A stretch of 64,000 bases of DNA from Brevibacillus composti (GTDB lineage Bacteria; Bacillota; Bacilli; Brevibacillales; Brevibacillaceae): the NCBI RefSeq assembly GCF_016406105.1, contig NZ_CP066308.1, positions 72,501-136,500 on the forward strand, given 5' to 3'. A model generated the notes under the pieces. The model made no database searches, was not told the DNA's origin, and worked only from the letters and a program-made list of their open reading frames with translations. Shown one piece after another: positions 33,174 through 41,298 of this stretch; the stretch's first letter is position 1, and each line of letters begins with the position of its first letter. The translations under genes and the position numbers were made by a program.

Positions 33174-34085
33174 GTGCGTATCTCGGTCAAAGCGCCCGCC
33201 AAAATTAATTTAACGCTTGATGTACTGGCCAAACGTCCTGACGGCTATCACGAAGTAGAAATGGTGATGACCACAGTAGACCTGGCGGACCGGGTTGATC
33301 TGACCTTGCGCGATGACGGCTCTATTTCGCTGGATTGTTCAGCCAGCTTTGTACCCGACGACAGCAGAAACCACGCCTATAAAGCGGCGGTGCTGCTCAA
33401 GGAACGCTATCAAGTACCGCATGGAGTACGAATCTACATAGACAAGCAGATTCCGGTAGCGGCCGGGCTTGCAGGGGGAAGCAGCGATGCCGCCGCCGCA
33501 TTGAGAGGATTAAATCAGCTTTGGAATCTAGGCCTGGGACTGGACGAGCTGGCCCAGATCGGGGCGGAAATTGGCTCGGACGTGCCCTTTTGTGTGTATG
33601 GCGGAACCGCACTGGCTACGGGCAGGGGGGAGCAGATCGATCATCTGCCGCCGCCGCCGCCGTGCTGGATCATACTGGCCAAGCCGCCGATTGGCGTGTC
33701 GACAGCGGATGTGTACGGCAACTTGCGCGTAAAGGAAATTCAACATCATCCGGCTACAGAAAAGATGCTGACAGCGATACACGAACAGAATTTTTCGCTG
33801 ATGTGCTCATCCCTCGGCAATGTGCTGGAGGAGGTCACGCTCCAGATGCACCCGCAGGTCCGTCAGATCAAGGAATTGATGGAGTCCTCCGGTGCAGACG
33901 GCGTGCTGATGTCCGGCAGCGGCCCCACTGTTTTTGCCCTGGTCCAAAAAGAGGCAAAGGTTCATCGCATTTATAATGCCTTGCGGGGTTTTGTCAAAGA
34001 TGTCTTTGTCGCCCGCATGTTGGGAGTCGCCGAGCGGGGAAAAGCTTGCCATAATACGTATGGAAGTGATACATTAGCACCATAA
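33174..34085 (+). CDS. ispE: 4-diphosphocytidyl-2-C-methyl-D-erythritol kinase
   Basis: This 303-residue GHMP kinase phosphorylates CDP-ME in the MEP isoprenoid pathway. It has [20 protein letters not shown] at the N-terminus, the ATP loop [15 protein letters not shown], and [14 protein letters not shown] near the C-terminus. I start at GTG 33174 with GAGGTG 6 nt upstream, because it gives the family-typical [17 protein letters not shown] three codons earlier (33165) overlaps that Shine-Dalgarno. Full length, upstream of purR. Confidence 0.95.
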   Translation: MRISVKAPAKINLTLDVLAKRPDGYHEVEMVMTTVDLADRVDLTLRDDGSISLDCSASFVPDDSRNHAYKAAVLLKERYQVPHGVRIYIDKQIPVAAGLAGGSSDAAAALRGLNQLWNLGLGLDELAQIGAEIGSDVPFCVYGGTALATGRGEQIDHLPPPPPCWIILAKPPIGVSTADVYGNLRVKEIQHHPATEKMLTAIHEQNFSLMCSSLGNVLEEVTLQMHPQVRQIKELMESSGADGVLMSGSGPTVFALVQKEAKVHRIYNALRGFVKDVFVARMLGVAERGKACHNTYGSDTLAP

Positions 34086-34108
34086 TATTCGGTTTTGGAG
34101 GAAGAAAC

Positions 34109-34930
34109 ATGAAGAAATTGCGCAGAAGTGCCCGCCTCGTCGATATGACGCAGCACTTGCTTGCCCAGCCCCACACGCTGATTCCACTCACCGTGTTTGC
34201 TGAGCAATACGGAGCCGCGAAATCTTCCATCAGTGAAGATCTGTCGATCATCAAAGAGGCGTTTGAGAGTCAGGGCGTGGGCGTATTGACTACGGTGGCG
34301 GGGGCGGCCGGGGGAGTGAAGTTCATTCCCAAGGTCAAGACAGAAGACGCGCTAGACTTCATGAAAGAATTAATTACCCACCTGGGCAATCCGGAACGCC
34401 TCTTGCCTGGCGGGTACTTGTACATGTCCGATATTTTGGGAAATCCCATCACCATGTCAAAGATCGGCAAGCTGTTTGCTTCGGCTTTCGCGGACAAGAA
34501 CGTAGAAGTGGTCATGACCGTCGAGACAAAAGGAATTCCGCTTGCGTATGCGACAGCCCTCTATCTGAATGTCCCGGTCGTGATCGTAAGGCGGGACAAC
34601 AAAGTGACAGAGGGATCGGTCGTCAGCATCAACTATGTATCCGGTTCCAGCAAGCGCATTCAAACGATGTCGCTCGCTCGTCGGGCCCTGCCGGAACAAT
34701 CGCGCGTCCTGATCGTCGACGACTTCATGAAGGCGGGCGGCACCGTGCGGGGGATGATCGATCTCTTGCAGGAATTCCGCGCGACCGTCATCGGATGCGG
34801 CGTGCTGGTGGAAACCGCCGATGTCTCCGAGCGGCTGGTAGATGAATACGTCTCCCTGGCCAAGCTTCAGGAGGTCGACATCAAAGGCAAGCAGATCGAA
34901 ATCGAACTGGGCAGTTACTTTCAAAAATAG
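34109..34930 (+). CDS. purR: Purine operon repressor PurR
   Basis: This 273-residue Gram-positive PurR has an N-terminal winged helix (about 1-74, RRSARLVDMTQHLL) and a C-terminal phosphoribosyltransferase-like domain. The PRPP-binding motif is VLIVDDFMKAGGTVRG. PRPP lowers its DNA binding, so it represses purine synthesis genes when purines are ample. ATG 34109 follows GGAGGAAG. It forms an operon with ridA 15 bp downstream, as in Bacillus subtilis. Confidence 0.96.
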   Translation: MKKLRRSARLVDMTQHLLAQPHTLIPLTVFAEQYGAAKSSISEDLSIIKEAFESQGVGVLTTVAGAAGGVKFIPKVKTEDALDFMKELITHLGNPERLLPGGYLYMSDILGNPITMSKIGKLFASAFADKNVEVVMTVETKGIPLAYATALYLNVPVVIVRRDNKVTEGSVVSINYVSGSSKRIQTMSLARRALPEQSRVLIVDDFMKAGGTVRGMIDLLQEFRATVIGCGVLVETADVSERLVDEYVSLAKLQEVDIKGKQIEIELGSYFQK

Positions 34931-34945
34931 AAGGGAGTCAAGGTT

Positions 34946-35329
34946 ATGGGAATTTCATTCGTATCCACCAATCAAGCTCCGGCAGCAATCGGACCGTATA
35001 GTCAAGCCGTCAAGGCAGGTTCCTTTTTGTACGCCTCCGGCCAGATTCCGCTCCGTCCGGACGGCACGTTGGTCGAAGGGGACATCGTCGCGCAGACTCA
35101 TCAGGTATTTGCCAACATCAAAGGGGTGCTGGCAGAAGCAGGCTTGACCCTGTCGGACGTCGTAAAGGCTACCGTGTTTATCAAAAACATGGACGACTTT
35201 GGTCGCTTGAATGAAGTGTACGGCCACTATTTCGGAGATCATAAGCCCGCCCGTTCGACTGTGGAAGTCGCCCGACTGCCTCGCGATGTACAGGTGGAAA
35301 TCGAAGTCATCGCCTATTTGGGCGAGTAA
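34946..35329 (+). CDS. ridA: RidA family enamine/imine deaminase (YabJ)
   Basis: This 127-residue YjgF/RidA trimer subunit hydrolyses reactive 2-aminoacrylate and related enamines. Conserved pieces are [24 protein letters not shown], and the [22 protein letters not shown]-terminus with the substrate-binding Arg. It is co-transcribed with purR and in Bacillus subtilis is needed for full purine regulation. A terminator follows. Confidence 0.95.
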   Translation: MGISFVSTNQAPAAIGPYSQAVKAGSFLYASGQIPLRPDGTLVEGDIVAQTHQVFANIKGVLAEAGLTLSDVVKATVFIKNMDDFGRLNEVYGHYFGDHKPARSTVEVARLPRDVQVEIEVIAYLGE

Positions 35330-35351
35330 AAAATCAACGTTTCCGGAACCA

Positions 35352-35387
35352 AAGCCCGGCACCACCCGCGTGCCGGGCTTGTCTTTT
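35352..35387 (+). terminator. purR-ridA terminator
   Basis: AAGCCCGGCA pairs with TGCCGGGCTT around a 9-nt loop, followed by a T-rich stretch. Confidence 0.85.
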
Positions 35388-35449
35388 AGTAATAATTGGA
35401 GTATGCTGGAGAAAATTATAGATTTTTTTGCAAAATTTCGGTAAACGGA

Positions 35450-35479
35450 GCAGGAATATTTACCCAGTGCGTGGAAATA
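35450..35479 (+). promoter_or_regulatory. Sigma-H-type promoter of spoVG
   Basis: GCAGGAATA, 12 nt, GTGGAAATA fits the sigma-H pattern RnAGGAWWW-N11/12-RnnGAAT with one -10 mismatch. spoVG is a classic sigma-H gene in Bacillus subtilis. Confidence 0.6.
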
Positions 35480-35519
35480 CTCCTAAACGCTTTTTTTATA
35501 GATAAAGGGAGTGAACATG

Positions 35520-35807
35520 ATGGAAGTAACAGATGTTAGACTTCGCCGCGTGAATACGGATGGTCGTATGAAAGCCATTGCATCCATTACCATCGACCAC
35601 GAATTTGTGGTTCATGATATCCGTGTAATCGACGGAAACAATGGCATGTTCGTAGCAATGCCGAGCAAGCGCACCCCCGATGGGGAATTCCGCGATATTG
35701 CTCATCCGATTTCCTCGGCGACGCGCGAAAAGATTCAGGCAGCAGTACTAAGCGAATATGAGCGTGTAGGTCAGGAAGAAGAGAGCACCATCGAAGCAGG
35801 CGCATAA
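35520..35807 (+). CDS. spoVG: SpoVG, RNA-binding regulator of septation
   Basis: This 95-residue protein starts [20 protein letters not shown] and is nearly identical in pattern to Bacillus SpoVG ([20 protein letters not shown], then [10 protein letters not shown]). It affects asymmetric septation and spore cortex and binds nucleic acid. I take ATG 35520. The preceding ATG 35517 and GTG 35511 are in frame but closer to or inside the Shine-Dalgarno. A sigma-H-like promoter lies about 40 nt upstream. Confidence 0.95.
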   Translation: MEVTDVRLRRVNTDGRMKAIASITIDHEFVVHDIRVIDGNNGMFVAMPSKRTPDGEFRDIAHPISSATREKIQAAVLSEYERVGQEEESTIEAGA

Positions 35808-35822
35808 CCATTTTGAAAAAAC

Positions 35823-35850
35823 AGGCACCCTGTCATAGGACGGGGTGCCT
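35823..35850. terminator. Terminator between convergent spoVG and the CobW gene
   Basis: AGGCACCC pairs with GGGTGCCT around 12 nt. On the minus strand the hairpin runs into a T6 stretch, so it is strongest for the CobW gene. On the plus strand the T run is short. Confidence 0.72.
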
Positions 35851-35853
35851 TGT

Positions 35854-36876
35854 TCATGCATAGCAGGCTTGCAAATCTGCAATGATTTTTTCCTTGTCCA
35901 ATCCTTCTCCTATAAACACCGCGACCATTTTTGGCCCAAAATTTTCAAAGGGAAACAAATGAACCTGATTATCCGTATGCTGAAAAGAGATCAGTTCATC
36001 CCGCCCCTTGAAGAGCACATAGCCTTTGGCGCGGTAGACGTTTTTCGGCAGATCCCAAAGAAAATCCTCGAATTTTTCTCCATCGACCGGCCCAGTAAAA
36101 TGGTAGGAAAATGTTTCAATACTATTGTACAAAGAGGGTTCGGAACGATCCAGCCCGAGAGACTGCTTCACTTTTCCCAAAACGGACAGCTTGCCGATGC
36201 TTTTTTGCACGGCGGGACCGCCCGTCCGTCCTGATTCTCTCTCCAGTGCTGCCTTTTCCCCAATCCGCTTTACCCAAAGCAGCTGATCGAGCTCCATCTC
36301 CCCGTGGATGGTGACGTGGACCGGGGCGTAGGGATTCAGCTCGGACACCTTGGCTTTCACTTTTTCCAAGGCGTCGGCAGAGACCAGATCGCTTTTATTT
36401 AATAGAAGCAAATCGGCGTATTTGACCTGATTGCGGATGGTCTTGACCAGCGAGCCTTTGGATGAAAAGCGGGAGTTCAGATCGCGAAAACGGGAAGCGT
36501 CCACTACGCTGACAATCCCTTTGAGGTCCAGATTGTCGTAGAGTTCCGGATGTGCCAGCGCGTCCACGACATCCACCGGGTCAGCCACCCCGGTCGTTTC
36601 GATCAGGATATGGTCGGGCGTAAAACTGGAGAGAATCTCCTTCAGCCCCTCTGTCAACTCACCTTGGATCGAGCAGCAGATGCATCCATCGAGGAGTTTC
36701 TTCACGGGAAAGCCGAAGCCTTGCAGCTGTTCGCCGTCAATGTCTTCTTCGCCCATTTCGTTCATCAGAACAACCACCTGCCCGTCCCGTTTGCGCAAAT
36801 AGGCGAGCAGCTTCTGCAGCAGGGTCGTTTTTCCGCTGCCCAGATAGCCCGTCAAGATATAGACGCCGGCCTTCAT
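35854..36876 (-). CDS. CobW/G3E-family GTPase, putative metallochaperone
   Basis: This 340-residue G3E P-loop GTPase has Walker A GYLGSGKTT (10-18), the metal-binding CICC motif (Cys65, 67, 68), ETTGVADP (switch II) and NKSD base recognition. A C-terminal CobW_C domain follows (about 240-335). Members deliver Zn, Co or other metals to client proteins. YciC/ZagA-type zinc proteins are the nearest known relatives in bacilli. It has no His-rich tail. It lies on the minus strand between spoVG and glmU, a place where Bacillus subtilis has no such gene, so it looks inserted. An upstream palindrome (36907-36922) may be its operator. Confidence 0.9.
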   Translation of the reverse strand: MKAGVYILTGYLGSGKTTLLQKLLAYLRKRDGQVVVLMNEMGEEDIDGEQLQGFGFPVKKLLDGCICCSIQGELTEGLKEILSSFTPDHILIETTGVADPVDVVDALAHPELYDNLDLKGIVSVVDASRFRDLNSRFSSKGSLVKTIRNQVKYADLLLLNKSDLVSADALEKVKAKVSELNPYAPVHVTIHGEMELDQLLWVKRIGEKAALERESGRTGGPAVQKSIGKLSVLGKVKQSLGLDRSEPSLYNSIETFSYHFTGPVDGEKFEDFLWDLPKNVYRAKGYVLFKGRDELISFQHTDNQVHLFPFENFGPKMVAVFIGEGLDKEKIIADLQACYA

Positions 36877-36906
36877 CGCATCCGTCCTCCTTCTTACCTA
36901 AATATT

Positions 36907-36922
36907 TTGGCAGCTTTGCCAA
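36907..36922 (-). promoter_or_regulatory. Palindrome upstream of the CobW gene
   Basis: TTGGCA-GCTT-TGCCAA is a perfect 6-4-6 palindrome 31 bp before the start codon. It does not match the Bacillus Zur consensus. It may be an operator for another regulator. Confidence 0.4.
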
Positions 36923-37014
36923 TTCCATCATAAAACAGGCTTCTGGCAGCGTCAAACCGTGCCGAAAGTCCATTTGCTTGTCTGTTACGATTAGAGGATC
37001 ATGCGCCGATTATC

Positions 37015-37043
37015 TTGAAATCCCCATATGATTAAGATATAGT
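37015..37043 (+). promoter_or_regulatory. glmU-prs promoter (sigma-A)
   Basis: TTGAAA (37015-37020), 17 nt, TATAGT (37038-37043), about 30 nt before the glmU start codon. Confidence 0.65.
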
Positions 37044-37074
37044 CATTGTGGAACTTCTACGCTGGAGGGTTGAC

Positions 37075-38457
37075 ATGTCGAATATCCATGCCGTAGTACT
37101 AGCAGCAGGTCAAGGAACACGGATGAAGTCAAAGCTGTACAAAGTCCTGCATCCCGTTTGCGGAAAGCCGATGGTCCAGCATGTCGTGGATACGCTGGCG
37201 TCCATGCGGGTGGAGGATGTCGTGGTCGTCGTCGGACATGGTGCCGACACGGTTCAGGCTGCACTGGGCGATCGGGTGAAGTACGCCCTGCAAAGTGAAC
37301 AGCTGGGTACAGCTCATGCCGTGCAGCAGGCGGCGCCGCTTTTACAGGGAAAAGAAGGAACGACGTTTATTTTGTACGGCGATGTCCCCCTCTTGTCCGA
37401 GGAGACATTGACGGAGCTGTTGCGTTTTCATGAGGAGCAGCAGGCGGCAGCGACTGTGCTGACAGCGGTGTTGCCCGACCCGACCGGATATGGCCGGATG
37501 GTCCGCAACGCTGCTGGCGAAGTTGTAAAAATCGTCGAACATAAGGACGCCTCTGAAGAGGTACGGGCGATCAAAGAGATTAATACAGGCATATACTGTT
37601 TTGACAACCAAAAATTGTGGAATACACTGGCCCAGGTGAAAAATGATAACGTACAAGGAGAATACTATGTGACAGATTGCATTGGTATTCTTCGGGATGC
37701 CGGTGAGAAGGTAGTCGCCTTCGAAGCAAGGGATCCGGATGAAACCATGGGTGTCAACGACCGTGCACAGTTGTCAGAAGCGGAAGCTTATATGCGCAAG
37801 CGCATTGCCGTTCGCCATATGAAAAACGGCGTATCGATTATCGATCCGCTGTCCACGTATATTGAGGCAGATGTCGAGATTGGGCCGGATACCGTGATCC
37901 AGCCGGGCACCTACCTGCGGAGAGGGACAACCATCGGCAGCGATTGCGTCATCGGGCCGCAGGCAGATCTGCGCAATACGCGCGTGGCAGACGGTGTGAC
38001 CATCTCTTACTCGGTACTCATTGATGCACAGGTGGACAGTCAGACGACTATCGGCCCGTTTGCCTATGTGCGTCCGGGGACGGAGATCGGTCCGAACGCA
38101 AAAATTGGCGATTTTGTGGAATTGAAAAATGCGAAAATTGGCAAGGGGTCCAAGGTGCCCCACCACAGCTATCTGGGTGACGCGGAAATTGGCGAAGATG
38201 TCAACATCGGTTGCGGCACTATCACGGTAAACTACGATGGTGCGGTCAAGCATAAAACCGTCGTGAAGGATGGCGCTTTTATTGGTTGCAATACCAATCT
38301 GGTGGCCCCGGTAACTGTCGGGAAGAACGCATATGTAGCAGCCGGCTCCACGATCAATCTGGATGTGCCGGATGACGCGCTGGCCATTGCCCGCGAACGT
38401 CAGGTGAACAAACCAGGATATGCAAAAAAAATGCCGCGAAAAGGCAAAAAGGAATAA
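37075..38457 (+). CDS. glmU: Bifunctional UDP-GlcNAc pyrophosphorylase/GlcN-1-P acetyltransferase
   Basis: This 460-residue enzyme makes UDP-N-acetylglucosamine for the cell wall. The N-terminal uridyltransferase has [11 protein letters not shown] and [11 protein letters not shown]. From about 250 a left-handed beta-helix of hexapeptide repeats carries acetyltransferase activity ([13 protein letters not shown] onward, YDGAVKHKT near the end). The start is ATG 37075 after GGAGGG; an in-frame ATG at 37048 lies almost on the transcript start. It is followed 22 bp later by prs. Confidence 0.97.
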   Translation: MSNIHAVVLAAGQGTRMKSKLYKVLHPVCGKPMVQHVVDTLASMRVEDVVVVVGHGADTVQAALGDRVKYALQSEQLGTAHAVQQAAPLLQGKEGTTFILYGDVPLLSEETLTELLRFHEEQQAAATVLTAVLPDPTGYGRMVRNAAGEVVKIVEHKDASEEVRAIKEINTGIYCFDNQKLWNTLAQVKNDNVQGEYYVTDCIGILRDAGEKVVAFEARDPDETMGVNDRAQLSEAEAYMRKRIAVRHMKNGVSIIDPLSTYIEADVEIGPDTVIQPGTYLRRGTTIGSDCVIGPQADLRNTRVADGVTISYSVLIDAQVDSQTTIGPFAYVRPGTEIGPNAKIGDFVELKNAKIGKGSKVPHHSYLGDAEIGEDVNIGCGTITVNYDGAVKHKTVVKDGAFIGCNTNLVAPVTVGKNAYVAAGSTINLDVPDDALAIARERQVNKPGYAKKMPRKGKKE

Positions 38458-38479
38458 CACGGGAGGTTCTTGAAAGATA

Positions 38480-39430
38480 ATGGCTAATTACCGCGACCCC
38501 AAACTGAAGGTATTTACGTGCAATGCAAACCCTCAGCTGGCGAAGGAGATTGCCGAGCACATCGGCGTCCCGCTGGGCAATTCGGAAGCCGTACGCTTCA
38601 GCGATGGCGAATGTCAGATCAAATTGAACGAAAGCGTGCGGGGCTGTGATGTCTTTGTCATCCAACCCACCTCGGCACCGGTAAACGAACATCTGATGGA
38701 GCTTTTGGTCATGGTGGATGCACTGAAGCGCGCTTCGGCCAAAAGCATCAACGTCGTCATCCCCTACTACGGGTATGCTCGCCAGGACCGCAAAGCGCGC
38801 GCCCGCGATCCGATTACGGCCAAACTGGTTGCCAATCTGATCGAGACGGCCGGTGCGCACCGCGTCATCACGATGGATTTGCATGCGACCCAGATCCAGG
38901 GATTCTTTGACATCCCGGTCGATCATCTGCTGGGAGTACCGATTTTGGGCAAATACTTCTCCGAGAAGGGGCTGAAAGACATCGTCGTCGTCTCCCCTGA
39001 CCACGGTGGCGTGACGCGCGCCCGCAGACTGGCCGAACGTCTGGAAGCGCCGATCGCGATTATCGACAAACGCCGCCCGGAGCCAAACGTCGCGGAAGTG
39101 ATGAATATCGTCGGAAACATCGACGGGAAAACAGCCATTATCATCGATGACATCATTGACACAGCGGGCACGATCACGCTCGCAGCCAGCGCCCTGATTG
39201 AGGCAGGTGCTCGTGATGTCTACGCATGCTGCACACATCCGGTCCTCTCTGGCCCTGCCATTGAACGGATCGCCAACTCGAAAATCAGCGAACTCGTCGT
39301 GACCAATACCATTCCGCTGACGCAGGAACAGCTCATTGACAAAATCAAGGTGCTGTCGGTTGCGCCGATTATTGGGGAAGCCATTATCCGCGTGCATGAA
39401 GAACTGTCGGTCAGCAAGCTGTTTGACTAA
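38480..39430 (+). CDS. prs: Ribose-phosphate pyrophosphokinase (PRPP synthetase)
   Basis: This 316-residue class I PRPP synthase converts ribose-5-phosphate and ATP to PRPP, needed for purines, pyrimidines, His, Trp and NAD. Motifs are [17 protein letters not shown], the catalytic flexible loop around [34 protein letters not shown], and the PRPP loop [13 protein letters not shown] ([13 protein letters not shown]). It shares the glmU transcript. The strong hairpin after it is also the ctc leader. Confidence 0.97.
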   Translation: MANYRDPKLKVFTCNANPQLAKEIAEHIGVPLGNSEAVRFSDGECQIKLNESVRGCDVFVIQPTSAPVNEHLMELLVMVDALKRASAKSINVVIPYYGYARQDRKARARDPITAKLVANLIETAGAHRVITMDLHATQIQGFFDIPVDHLLGVPILGKYFSEKGLKDIVVVSPDHGGVTRARRLAERLEAPIAIIDKRRPEPNVAEVMNIVGNIDGKTAIIIDDIIDTAGTITLAASALIEAGARDVYACCTHPVLSGPAIERIANSKISELVVTNTIPLTQEQLIDKIKVLSVAPIIGEAIIRVHEELSVSKLFD

Positions 39431-39455
39431 ACGGCCATCTTCAGGGATGGAGAAG

Positions 39456-39516
39456 ACCTCCACTGGACAAGCTAGAAGGTAGGAAGAAACTTCTAGCTGC
39501 CAGAGGAGGTTTTTTT
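39456..39516 (+). promoter_or_regulatory. prs terminator / ctc leader hairpin containing the ctc Shine-Dalgarno
   Basis: A 55-nt hairpin: ACCTCC (39456-39461) with GGAGGT (39505-39510), CTGG with CCAG, AGCTAGAAG (39470-39478) with CTTCTAGCT (39490-39498), 11-nt loop, then a T run ending at 39516. The ctc ATG is the next base. The AGGAGG Shine-Dalgarno (39504-39509) forms the 3' arm, so the structure looks like both a terminator and a ribosome-site lock. Confidence 0.75.
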
Positions 39517-40137
39517 ATGGAAGCGATACAGGCGAGCATTCGCCGCAAGGGAGAGACGACGAACAAAGGATTGAGACGAAGAGGCTGGATTCCCGCCGTC
39601 ATTTACGGTTCCGACATTGAAAATCTTCCGATTCAGGTAGAAGGACGCCAGTTGGATCAGGCTCTCCGTCAGCAGACGACGAACAAGCCCTTTTCCCTGG
39701 TGATCAATGGAAACGAGCACATGGTAATGGTCTACGAGCTGCAGCGCCATCCGGTGATGGGGAATATCCTGCACGCTGATTTTAAAAAGATCAATATGAA
39801 TGAAAAAGTTCATACGAGTGTTCCGATTCTCATGACGGGAGACCCGGAGCTGGGAGTGGCCACGCTGGTCCGCCACAGTGTAGAGATCTCCTGCCTCCCT
39901 GGAAATATTCCCGAGTCGTTTACCGTGAATGTAGACGGTCTGCAGATCGGGGACGTGGTGCTGGTCAAGGATCTGGAAGTTCCGCCAAATATCGACCTCG
40001 GTCTGGACGAGATGGAAGTCGTCATCAGCGTTCTGCCGGTAAAAGCCAAATCGGATGAGTCGATCGAGGCCGAGCAGGCGGCGGAAGCGACGGCGGAAAA
40101 TGCCGCCGCGCAAACGGACGATGCACAAAAGGTCTAG
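39517..40137 (+). CDS. ctc: Ribosomal protein L25/general stress protein Ctc
   Basis: This 206-residue TL5/Ctc-type protein has an N-terminal L25 domain that binds 5S rRNA (IRRKGETTNKGLRRRGWIPA onward). A C-terminal beta domain follows (about 95-185), then an acidic, Ala-rich tail. In Bacillus subtilis Ctc is induced by general stress through sigma-B. I see no clear sigma-B promoter here. The Shine-Dalgarno is buried in a terminator-like hairpin directly before ATG 39517. Confidence 0.94.
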   Translation: MEAIQASIRRKGETTNKGLRRRGWIPAVIYGSDIENLPIQVEGRQLDQALRQQTTNKPFSLVINGNEHMVMVYELQRHPVMGNILHADFKKINMNEKVHTSVPILMTGDPELGVATLVRHSVEISCLPGNIPESFTVNVDGLQIGDVVLVKDLEVPPNIDLGLDEMEVVISVLPVKAKSDESIEAEQAAEATAENAAAQTDDAQKV

Positions 40138-40160
40138 CGTCGGCTTCTGTTCATTGCAAA

Positions 40161-40192
40161 AATGCCCTGATGTTGCCGTCAGGGCATTTTTT
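40161..40192 (+). terminator. ctc terminator
   Basis: AATGCCCTGA pairs with TCAGGGCATT around an 8-nt loop, T6. Confidence 0.9.
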
Positions 40193-40264
40193 CTGTGTCA
40201 GGGTTTCTTTGTTTCCTTCTCTATTTTGCGGTAGAATGTAGGGGAGAATGAGGAGGGAGCAGGC

Positions 40265-40837
40265 GTGAAAGTAATCATCGGACTGGGCAATCCCGGCAAA
40301 AAATATGAAGATACTAGACATAATGCTGGTTTTTTAGCCATAGATAAAATTAAAGACAAATGGAACATACCTGTTCAGCAGAACAAATTCCGTGCGTTGG
40401 TCGGCGAAGGACGGATCGAGGAAGAGAAGGTACTCCTCGTGAAGCCGCAGACCTACATGAACCTGTCTGGCGAATCCGTAGCCGAAATCTTGAAGTTTTA
40501 CAAACTAGGGCCGGAGGACATCGTGGTCATCTACGATGATCTCGATCTGCCCCCTGGACAACTCCGCCTCAGGGAAAAAGGAAGCGCAGGCGGCCATAAT
40601 GGCATCAAATCGCTGATTCAGCATATGGGGACCCAGGAGTTTAAGCGGATCAAAATCGGGATCGGCCGTCCGGAGCCGGGCCGGAGCGTCAGCGATTATG
40701 TGCTTCACCCTTTTTCTGCGACAGAGCGTCCGCTGATCGATGAAGCCGCCGAGCTGGCTGCAGCTGCGGCTGCGATGTGGACGCGAGAGCCGTTTGTAAA
40801 AGTGATGAATCAGTACAACACGACCGCCAAACCTTAG
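40265..40837 (+). CDS. pth: Peptidyl-tRNA hydrolase
   Basis: This 190-residue enzyme frees tRNA from prematurely released peptidyl-tRNA (SpoVC in Bacillus). It has the opening VIIGLGNPGKKYEDTRHNAG with catalytic His, PQTYMNLSGESV, the Asp in VIYDDLDLPPG, and SAGGHNGIKSL. The start is GTG 40265 after GAGGAGGGAG. It is followed by fin and mfd in the conserved order. Confidence 0.97.
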   Translation: MKVIIGLGNPGKKYEDTRHNAGFLAIDKIKDKWNIPVQQNKFRALVGEGRIEEEKVLLVKPQTYMNLSGESVAEILKFYKLGPEDIVVIYDDLDLPPGQLRLREKGSAGGHNGIKSLIQHMGTQEFKRIKIGIGRPEPGRSVSDYVLHPFSATERPLIDEAAELAAAAAAMWTREPFVKVMNQYNTTAKP

Positions 40838-40896
40838 TATGTTTTGCCACTCTCCCGGTCATACTAAGCCTAGGAATGGCTGGGAGGTTTGTAGGG

Positions 40897-41127
40897 ATGA
40901 GCATTCGCTATGAATGCCGCTGCTGCGGCATGAGGATCGCGGAGTTTGACGAAACCCAGGTATCGGAGGAACAGCTGGGGTTGAACTCCTTGACCGAAGA
41001 GGAACGTGCTCTTATAATATCCAGAGAACTAGGGGGAGACACCGTGGTCAGCATCACGTGCGGTTATTGCCGCGACGGGCTGCAATTGTACCCGGAGCTC
41101 TCATTGATAGGGAACCCGTTGCAATAA
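40897..41127 (+). CDS. fin: Anti-sigma-F factor Fin
   Basis: This 76-residue protein has the exact length and zinc-ribbon layout of Fin (YabK): CRCCGMRIAEF near the N-terminus and CGYCRDG near the C-terminus. In Bacillus subtilis Fin is made in the forespore and helps switch from sigma-F to sigma-G. ATG 40897 follows GGGAGG at 9 nt. Between pth and mfd, as in Bacillus. A terminator-like hairpin follows. Confidence 0.93.
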   Translation: MSIRYECRCCGMRIAEFDETQVSEEQLGLNSLTEEERALIISRELGGDTVVSITCGYCRDGLQLYPELSLIGNPLQ

Positions 41128-41158
41128 ACGGGCAGTGCTTTCGAAGGCTTGCAGATAC

Positions 41159-41192
41159 AAGGCCTTGGCTTGCTTAAGCTAAGGCTTCTTTT
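41159..41192 (+). terminator. fin terminator
   Basis: GCCTTGGCTT (41162-41171) pairs with AAGCTAAGGC (41176-41185, one G-U), 4-nt loop, TTCTTTT. Confidence 0.8.
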
Positions 41193-41298
41193 CGCATGGT
41201 CGACTGGCAGCGCTATCATCACTGCCGATCCGGCTTTTGCGCATAGAGGCGGAGTATACGTTTGTTCAACACAGAAAAACCTGAGAGGGGACCAGTGA

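Noticed and set aside
39456-39516. The ctc leader as a mimic of 5S rRNA loop E
   Set aside because: The non-canonical loop E base pattern is not present. Only the general idea of autoregulation is kept.
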